NCBI RefSeq assembly: GCF_900107635.1 | Contig: NZ_FNRD01000011.1 | Location: 100,868 to 164,867, forward strand | Direction: 5' to 3' | DNA length: 64,000 nt | Source of the DNA: Flavobacterium gillisiae | GTDB taxonomy: Bacteria > Bacteroidota > Bacteroidia > Flavobacteriales > Flavobacteriaceae | In this document: in pieces, positions 57,601-61,500 of the stretch | Numbering within the stretch: the first letter of the stretch is position 1 | How the letters are laid out: each line of letters opens with the position of its first letter | The notes under the pieces: generated by a model | Database searches by the model: none | Seen by the model: the letters and a program-made list of their open reading frames with translations, nothing else | What the model was told of the DNA's origin: nothing | Program-made: the position numbers and the translations under genes

Positions 57601-58109
57601 CCTGTTCCTATAGGAGTTCCTCCACAAGAACTAGAAAACCATTCGGCAATAGCTGTAGTCCCAGCTGATCCTCCATTGAGAGTAAGAGTAGTTGAGTTAC
57701 CATTGCAAATAATTGTAGTTCCAGAAATACTTGTTGGAGCAACTGATAATGTATTTACTGTAAATATTGAACTGGTATCATATCCAGATAAGGAAGTAAC
57801 TTCAATTTGTCCTGTTGTAGCGGTAAGGGGAAGTGAAGCGCTAATTTGAGTATCACTATCGACTGTAAATGAAGAAGAATCGCCATTAAATTTAACAGAT
57901 GATGTTCCAGTGAATCCTGTTCCATTAATAGTCACCAATGTTCCTGAACTGGCACAAGCACTAGCAGGAGTAAAACTTGATATTGTTTGCGCAATACCGT
58001 TGTCACAAATAAATAAAGCAATCATGACTAATAAAAACATGTGATATGCTCTTAATGCAGAGATTACTAATGTTGAATTTTTATGTAATTTAGAGTAGTT
58101 TCTTTTCAT
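45654..58109 (-). CDS. Giant T9SS-exported repeat protein, probable adhesin (4151 residues)
   Basis: The order from the N-terminus is: signal peptide (about 1-41), IPT/TIG-like domain (about 42-118), Ig-like domains (about 120-385), eight 90-residue A units (386-1106), Ig/PKD-like spacer (1106-1397), seven B units of 90-92 residues (1397-2033), Ig-like spacer (to about 2405), C-C-D-D-C-C block (2405-2970), MAM/jelly-roll-like domain (about 3094-3285), a W-W-T-G domain near 3440, and a C-terminal module of about 530 residues. The last 75 or so residues are a T9SS type A sorting domain (S-L-F-N-T-L-G-Q, P-S-G-V-Y-I-V-K). It is probably exported through T9SS and attached outside the cell. The ligand is unknown. 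A homologous gene lies directly upstream. No clear terminator is seen at its 3' end. Confidence 0.92.
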   Translation of the reverse strand: MKRNYSKLHKNSTLVISALRAYHMFLLVMIALFICDNGIAQTISSFTPASACASSGTLVTINGTGFTGTSSVKFNGDSSSFTVDSDTQISASLPLTATTGQIEVTSLSGYDTSSIFTVNTLSVAPTSISGTTIICNGNSTTLTLNGGSAGTTAIAEWFSSSCGGTPIGTGNSILVSPSTATTYFVRYNGTCNTTICASTTVTVNPIIFPAVSIAANTGSSICAGTTVIFTATPSNGGSSPSYQWFVGPTPVGTNSATYTTSTLTNGNQVKVVMTSNATCPIPTTATSNILTMTINTLLVPSVTIAATQTTFCVGTSVTFNVNTLINGGLSPTYQWRLNGNPVGTNSASFTSNALSNNDNVTLDVTSSATCPSPSMVTSNAIQVTVNPEAAISLTSGGGSNNQTLCANSLLPSITFAISGGGTGAVVTGLPVGLIGSFSGGAVTISGTPTVSGSFTYTVTTTGTCVQKTATGVITVNPIATISLTSGSGTNNQNRCINVPLSTISFAISGGGTGAVVTGLPAGVNGTFSGGVFTISGTPTAIGSFLYTVTTTGSCAQTTATGTITVNPDAAISLASGPGTINQTLCTNTLLTNISYAISGGGTGANATGLPAGISGSFSGSTFTISGTPTVSGTFPYTVTTTGSCVQITASGTITVTPDAAITLASGGGTNNQTRCVNVAISNITFSVSGGGTGAGVTGLPTGLSGNLSGSTFTISGIPTTVGTYNYIVTTTGTCAQTTAIGTIIVSPDAAISLTSAAGTNNQTLCANTILPNISYAISGGGTGAVVTVLPAGLTGIFNSGIFTISGTPTISGSFPYTITTTGSCIQATATGTITVNPNAAISLTSGGGTNNQTRCINVVISTITFAVSGGGTGATVTGLPSGVNGIYSGGIFTISGTPTVAGIFNYTVSTTGSCAQTTATGTITVNPDAAISLTSGPGTNNQTLCANTLMTNISFAISGGATGAGITGLPTGLTGSYSGGVFTINGTPTVSGSFLYTVTTAGSCAQSTGTGTITVNPIAAISLTSGAGTNNQTRCINFAVSNITFAISGGATGAGVTGLPTGLSGTLSGSTFTISGSSTAVGTFNYIVTTTGSCTQTTANGTITVNPVLVPSVTITSTTTSICSTAGASVTFTATPVNGGTTPTYQWRRNGTAISGATSSIYTTSLLADPSTISVVLTSNATCASPLTTTSNDILMTVFSGSPSVPNGNNASNKPSGPTSICPPATGLVYNIPSNMTGGETYVWSLPAGFNITSGAGTSQITVSIAINAAIGNNNISVTAYNPCGNSGPSRDLVVSVNSFNGVTVPSATQSVCSNGSITVVGTLTGAAASGTWSAPSGTFSNIISDYISNPKTVTATYTPAITSGNVILTITTNTPSGGGCPNVAGTSQINLTVNPRPTSIISGSATLCNSSSTPLSVALTGTQPWSLTYFDGTTSTNVTGITTSPYVFNPSPSSTKTYTVTALSDANCISIAGDRTGSAIVTVNPRPTSLISTTAGPICNGIAKQISIALTGSQPWSLTYTDGTTPVIVSGITTSPYTFNASPSTTKTYSVTSLADANCSSQSGDRSGSAIVTVNPRPTSIISTPASAICNGGSKTISISLTGSQPWNLTYTDGITPVTVTGIASSPYTFNVSPTIASTTYTVSALNDTNCTSQAADRTGSATVLVNARPTSIISGSATVCNGSTTPLSVALTGSQPWSLTYFDGTTSTNITGITSSPYVFSPSPSSTKTYTITALSDANCTAIAADRSGNALITVNARPTALISTTAGAICNGISKQISIVLTGSQPWSLTYTDGVTPVLVSGITTSPYTFNTSPSNTTTYTVSALADANCSSQSGDLSGSAIVTVNARPTSIITTTAAAICNGGTKNISITLSGSQPWNLTYTDGITPVSVIGITSSPYTFNVSPTIASTIYTVTALNDGNCTSMAGDRTGTATVVVNPRPTSIINGSATICDGSSTPLSVALSGTQPWSLTYFDGTSSTNITGITTSPYVFNLSPTTTKTYAITALSDANCTTIASDRTGSATVTVNQPSIASTSIATSISTICNGSSVTLTQTGGSLGTGASWNWYSDASYSTLVGNSVAANASLSVNPTTTTAYYLRAESSTATPCATNVPVTGSVTITVNQPVIISAHPAAAQTLCSGGTASFSVSASGTGLNYQWRKGTINLVNGVNIAGATSPTLTLSNLQTTDAANNYNVLITGTSPCTSATSNNSILIINRLVAINTQPSNVGVCVSNPATFGIVASGDGLTYQWYKGTIGSGVAVVNSANITGATTNVLNFAQAALTDDGPYYAIVSGIAPCSAITSNQVTLNVDQSITITSQPISKTVCEDTPNVSFSVIANVGGDPLTYQWRKNSVNIVGSTAPTFTISTATLTAAGNYDVVISGPSGYTCSSIQSVAATLTINPKPIGSATAQTICSGSATNVALNSTVIGTTFTWTAAIQTNPTAGTITGFSGNSGNPIIQTLINTGTTTGIIRYTVTPTANSCIGIAFTVDVTVNPAPIGSASAQTICSGSTTNVALNSTVIGTTFTWIPAIQTTPTGGTITGFSNGSVNTIAQSLSNTGTTAGIIRYTVTPMANSCPGTAFTVDVTINPNSTIVLSSVSGSDNPTNCVNTVLNISYAIGGGGTNASITAGALPAGVSGTYNSGTRVFTISGTPSSVGTFSYTVTTQGLCSNPSLSGTITVNPDSTINLSLGTGTDNQTKCINTAITPIKYTINNGGTNPTISWNPGPANFTGSYDTAAGVYTISGSSLVAGNYNYTVTTAGTCINSSLSGTITVNPNPAGSATTQIICSGLVTNVPLNSTVSGTTYTWTAVSQVAPTGGTITGFGSGSGASIAQVLTNTGTSAGTIRYTVTPTANSCPGPAFTVDVTVNPKPSGSATAQTICSGLSTNVALSSIVTGTTFTWTAAILTTPSGGTINGFSDYFGNTITQSLTNNGTTAGVVRYTVTPTANSCSGTVFTVDVTINAATVGGTTTISSTTNPSNGNNGTTRLTDCHSSAGVINLNGNVGTVIRWESSTDAGNTWIPKGNAGSLTYAYTGITATTIFRAVIQNGTCTIANSGISSLFIIPNIKPSPVSAIPSTICEGESSQLTSDSGFSSSQNLASGGLFNTANPPGWTVDNGNFPANGDNGTNNGFSETNGNAGDEYDSGDGKFAIVRGNRDSFLRTPTFDLIGLASANLTFDHAYKLNDPGAYAEVRLSLDGGATFPVKLTILTGILGPKNKFTTLPNKMSLDLNPYLGYTNLKLEFFFHGTVNNAGKQASNIGSTWALDNVQIPQAPDPLLTSQWKNLNTNAIISVTNSTRVTVTPPVTTTYEVTSFLNGCTSYGVDGTSYVTVTVNKRPTANIGPDQTICYDGTATFSVALTGVAPWTITYTNGTTPTTVTGINASPYIFSVPNLKANITYTITSLNDKNCTPFPGGITGSATVNVLTGRAGWWTGLVSTDWFDCKNWEQGLPSFTIDANILPYSTNGNRLPVIDKTSLKAVPYAGIASAKDMIINSNGSVTMVNNSELQISGNWRNSGVFIPGTGTVTFNGATTNQIQTINNTIKTNETFNNLTTNNTGGAKGISLVDKFELTVSNNLSLLSGDIRLTGEAQLVQAGTSANPASGTGKLLIDQQGQKNSFNYNYWSSPVSTNNSTYSIGGILRDGSSITNTFTDLSNYSPGLITFGDGAYFADLLNSGSIKISNRWLWSYNSQTLNSNTDLQDYNLWNYIGSTGTIKIGEGFTMKGTGGTAPITSLQNYVFVGKPNSGTIPLSLLLNQTYLVGNPYPSALDANEFILDNLQGRAGANIFNGALYFWDHFGLSNNHLLAEYQGGYATYSLTGGVPAIADSPLTATTTNSAGKVPGRYIPVAQGFFVDAELDPAISGTTTSVQGTSPGFNLNFKNSQRKFWRESTGNSQFMKTVGSKKTIKQETVSDTRSKIRLGFDSPIGAHRQLLLGADSNTTNAFDIGYDAPMFDMNDNDMYWALSNSQFVIQAIPNFNDDQIIPLGIIIANEGEIGIKIDDLENVPSTTIIYLYDNVTEEYYNIRQNPFKIKLVSGDYNNRFSLRFTDRKLTVEDYTRTGGIIVYFTNNTKVLNINNPFIDATISTVSLFNTLGQSINNWDVEDRNQGNIKIPIKNLPSGVYIVKMKTTKGDVSKKIIIK
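45657..47255 (-). repeat. C-terminal module, copy 1 (shared by both giant proteins)
   Basis: From the motif Q-Q-G-x-K-N-S-F-N-Y-N-Y-W-S-S-P-V to the stop, this 1.6-kb region is homologous and nearly equal in length to 58548-60145. Shared blocks include G-F-T-M-K-G-T-G-G, N-G-A-L-Y-F-W-D-H-F-G-L and K-I-R-L-G-F-D-S. Confidence 0.85.
49206..49770 (-). repeat. C-type units 3 and 4 of the giant protein
   Basis: Two tandem copies of 282 bp (94 residues), each with G-S-A-T-x-Q-x-I-C-S-G-L at the start and F-T-V-D-V-T near the end. Confidence 0.85.
49770..50331 (-). repeat. D-type pair between the two C pairs
   Basis: Two units of about 93 residues (starting N-S-T-I-V-L-S and D-S-T-I-N-L-S). They resemble the A units (N-x-T-x-C-x-N, F-T-I-S-G-T-P). 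Confidence 0.8.
50331..50895 (-). repeat. C-type units 1 and 2 of the giant protein
   Basis: Two tandem copies of 282 bp (94 residues), same family as the units at 49206-49770. Confidence 0.85.
52009..53917 (-). repeat. B array: seven units in order X-Y-Z-X-Y-Z-X
   Basis: The boundary word R-P-T-S/A at each unit gives spacings, in coding order, of 270, 273, 276, 270, 273, 276 and about 270 bp. X units carry C-x-x-S-x-T-P-L-S-V-A-L and Y-F-D-G-T; Y units carry I-C-N-G-I-x-K-Q-I-S-I; Z units carry the extra residues S-P-T-I-A-S-T. The length pattern and the subtype words agree in every unit. Confidence 0.92.
54790..56950 (-). repeat. A array: eight 270-bp units, two alternating subtypes
   Basis: The boundary word (I-T-V-N-P-D-A-A-I-S-L type) recurs at exactly 270-bp steps from 56950 to 54790. 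Odd units read N-Q-T-L-C-A-N and V-S-G-S-F, while even units read N-Q-x-R-C-I/V-N and A/T-V-G-T-x-N-Y (with small variations). The true period is therefore a 540-bp dimer repeated four times. Confidence 0.93.
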
Positions 58110-58544
58110 GGCACCTACATTTTAGAATCAAACAATTGATAGTTTCCTTTAAAAGCGGCCAAGAGAAGTCTATGCTGTTTTTTAAGTGAATTACCGTTTT
58201 TTTAACTGGTATTGTTTTCAATGAACAATTAGTAATCTGCTCGAATGTTATTTCAAAATAGAAATGATTTACCTCTAGAAAGAACAAAGGCAGATGCATA
58301 TTAGAAATTTATAATTTTCTATTTTTTGCAAGTAAAAATTACTATATATACCTTAAAATTAAGCATTTATGATTATATTGCTTGAATATTTTTCCTATTT
58401 CCGATTAAAGGATTTTATCCATCGGTGAATCACGTGTTAAAAAAAAAGAAGGAAGAATTTTCTTTTTTTTTGTCCAAATAATAACAAAAAAAAACTGCCT
58501 TTTCAGACAGTTTTTTTCCTTTTCGATGCTTTTTTTTTTGCGAG
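58110..58544. other. Intergenic region between the two giant genes
   Basis: A 435-bp, very AT-rich gap. It holds the terminator of the upstream giant gene near 58488-58517 and should carry the promoter of the 4151-residue gene, but I see no good TAnnTTTG match on the minus strand. No gene is visible. Confidence 0.6.
58488..58517 (-). terminator. Terminator after the upstream giant gene
   Basis: Stem AAAAAAACTG/CAGTTTTTTT with a 10-nt loop, followed by T on the minus strand. Confidence 0.7.
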
Positions 58545-61500
58545 TTAAGGAATAATTATTTTTTTACTTAATTCACCATTTGTAGTTTTCATTTTTACAA
58601 TATAGATTCCTGTGCTTATGTTTTTAACTGGTAAAACAATTTGGGTCTGATCTTTATTTTCAATTTCCCAATTTGAAATAGTTTGACCTAATATATTGAA
58701 AAGTGAAACTTCATTCACTAATAAATTGACAATATTATTTTTAATGATTAAGTTTTCATTCTCATCAGAATAGTAAACATATAGACCGTTTTCTATTTTA
58801 GTATCTTGATTAAGGGTTTTTCCCGTAAATCGCAAAAAGAAACGTTTGTTGTACTCGCCGATATCTAACGAGATTTCGAAGTCACTTTCCCGTAGATTAT
58901 GATAAACGGCACTTAAAGTGTCTTGTAAATAGATTTCAGTGCTTCCAGGAATGTTTTCCAAGGCATCAATTTTTATAGTTATAGGCCCTTCATTAGCTAC
59001 TGCAATACCCAATGGAATTATTTGATTACTATTAAAATCAGGGATACCTTCAATTACAAACTCACTGTTATTAATCTCCAAATACATGTCATTGTCATTC
59101 ATGTCAAACATGACTGCATCGTATCCGATATCAAATCCATTAGTCGTATTACTGTCTGCTCCAATTAATAACTGTCGGTGTGCACCAATACTGGAGTCAA
59201 AGCCCAATCTAATTTTTTGTCTAGAGTCAGTTACTGATTCGGTTATTTTTGTTTTAGAGCCACTTGTTTTCATAAATTGAGAAGTTCCGGAAGTTTCCCG
59301 TATGAATGCTCGTTGACCGTTTTTGAAATACAGGTTTCCAGGCGTTGTTGCCTCCGAGGTTGTCCCTTCTGTAGCAGGGTCCAAAGTTGCATCAACAAAA
59401 AAGGCTTGTCCTACTGGTATATAACGTTGTGGTTCGTTTGTTCCAGACTCACCGGTATTCGCAGTTAATGGGTCCCCTAGTGAAATAGCTACAACACCAC
59501 CCAATAGAGAATAAGTTGCGTACCCGCCCTCATATTCAGCTAAATTATGATTATCTGTCAATCCAAAATGATCCCAAAAATAGAGCGCGCCATTAAATAC
59601 ATTGGCACTTCCTGTAAAATTACTGTTGCTACTTTTACTCAAGTTATTCTTTATAAATTCATCGGCATCCAGGGCACAAGGATAAGGGTTTCCTATTAAA
59701 TACGTCTGGTCGACGGCAAGAAATGTAGTTTCGATATCCCCTGAATTTGGTTTTCCTGAGAAAACGTAATTTTGTAACTCATCTACGTCTGCAGTTCCAC
59801 CGGTTCCTTTCATGGTAAAGCCGTCTCCTGTTCTTATGGTACCAGTACCTCCCACATAATTCCATTGATAATAATTATCCCAGTCTGAATTAGAATCTGG
59901 CGTAGTTGAATTATAGGTCCATATCCATCTGTAGGTCGTTTTAATAGGAATTGTGACTGCTCCATCTGCATCAAATGCCCCATACTGAAAGTTTATCGGT
60001 CGTGGAGTAGATGAAGTTGTACCATCCATTAAAACATTTGGAATGGAGTAGGGTGCATTATTTGTTCCTCCTCGTATTGTTACGGGCGATGACCAGTAAT
60101 TGTAATTGAAACTATTTTTTTTACCTTGTTGGTCACGTTCAATATATCCAGAACTAGTTTCTGCAAAAATACTTTCACTGTATTGTTCGGGGTAAGGGTA
60201 GTATCTTTTTTGAATAAGTTGAGATTCTCCAACCAAATCAATAAAACCATCCAGTTTTAAGTAGTGTGTTAACCATAACATATGGCCGCTATTTATTTCA
60301 TTCTGTGTGCCTGGAGCCACTACATTTAATTTTGTACCTGCATTTGTAATTAGCCCCAATAAAGTGATGTCTTTATCATCCGAGTTTAAATCATGAGACT
60401 CCACTACAATATTCCAATCGATTGCGTTGCCGTTTACTCCAGTACTATTTGGATAATCCCAAACAGTGTCGCCATACCTCCAAGGAGTTGTAGAGCCACT
60501 TCTATTTTTCCAATTTCCATTTCTTATGGTAGTGTAAGGCAATGGAGCTGTTTTTGATTGCCCAGTATTTATATTAATTAGTCTTCCGTCACTTCCTATT
60601 CCACTGTATGGTTTTAAGTAGCCACAACTTAAGTTGTCCATTCTATAATATCCTATTAAATTCGACCAAGTTAATCCGTTGACATCAATAGGAATAATAG
60701 CTCCTCTTACTCCAGTACCATTTGGATCAATTACCTGATTCATCATTTGATGAAGTTGATCAGGAGAAAGAGCAACATTCCAAATGCGAAGTTCTTCCAT
60801 CCAGCCGCTGTAATAATTTAGAGATTCATTCTGAGTTCCATTGTGATACATGGCTCCCAAAATAGAATTAAAATTATTGGCGACTGGATTACTTCCTGCA
60901 GCGGAGGCAACTTCTAAGCCATCTATATATAATTTATAGGTTCCACTCGTATAGGTAACTCCTATGTGATACCATCTCGAAGTACTAATTGGATGAGATG
61001 ATTTTATCGAACTTCCATTGTTCCAATTAAACGAAATAAAATTATTGCTGTCAAGTCTTAAGTCATATCCATTTGTTTCGGCAAGGTTATCTCCATTTCT
61101 TTTTGAAAAAATAGTTTGAATAGTTGTTCCCATAGAAGGTTGAGTTTCTGGTTTAACCCATACGCTAATGGTAAACGAATTATTTAGATTGTAATTATTG
61201 TTAAAATTTACAAAATCATCTTCTCCATCAAAATCAACGACATTGCAATTTTCTAATGTCACTTGAACATCGTCAGAGCAGGTAGCTACCGTCCATCTAA
61301 GTGTATAGGTCCCTGCTGTACCTGTAAAAGTTGCTTTTGAATCGTTGACATTAGAAAAAGTGCCTGCTCCACAGTTACCTGTTGACGAAACTACTGACCA
61401 TGTTCCTTTAGTTCCTGTACCGGGATCGTCACTAAATTTATCAAGGATTCTGGTATAAGCACCATCTGTTTTATTTTGGATGGCAGTTTTAGTATTATCA

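Noticed and set aside
58425..58440. CACGTG-centred word considered as a parS site
   Set aside because: The flanks differ from the TGTTnCACGTGnAACA consensus at about four positions. Similar weak CACGTG words at about 18785 and 34875 were rejected for the same reason, so no parS is called.
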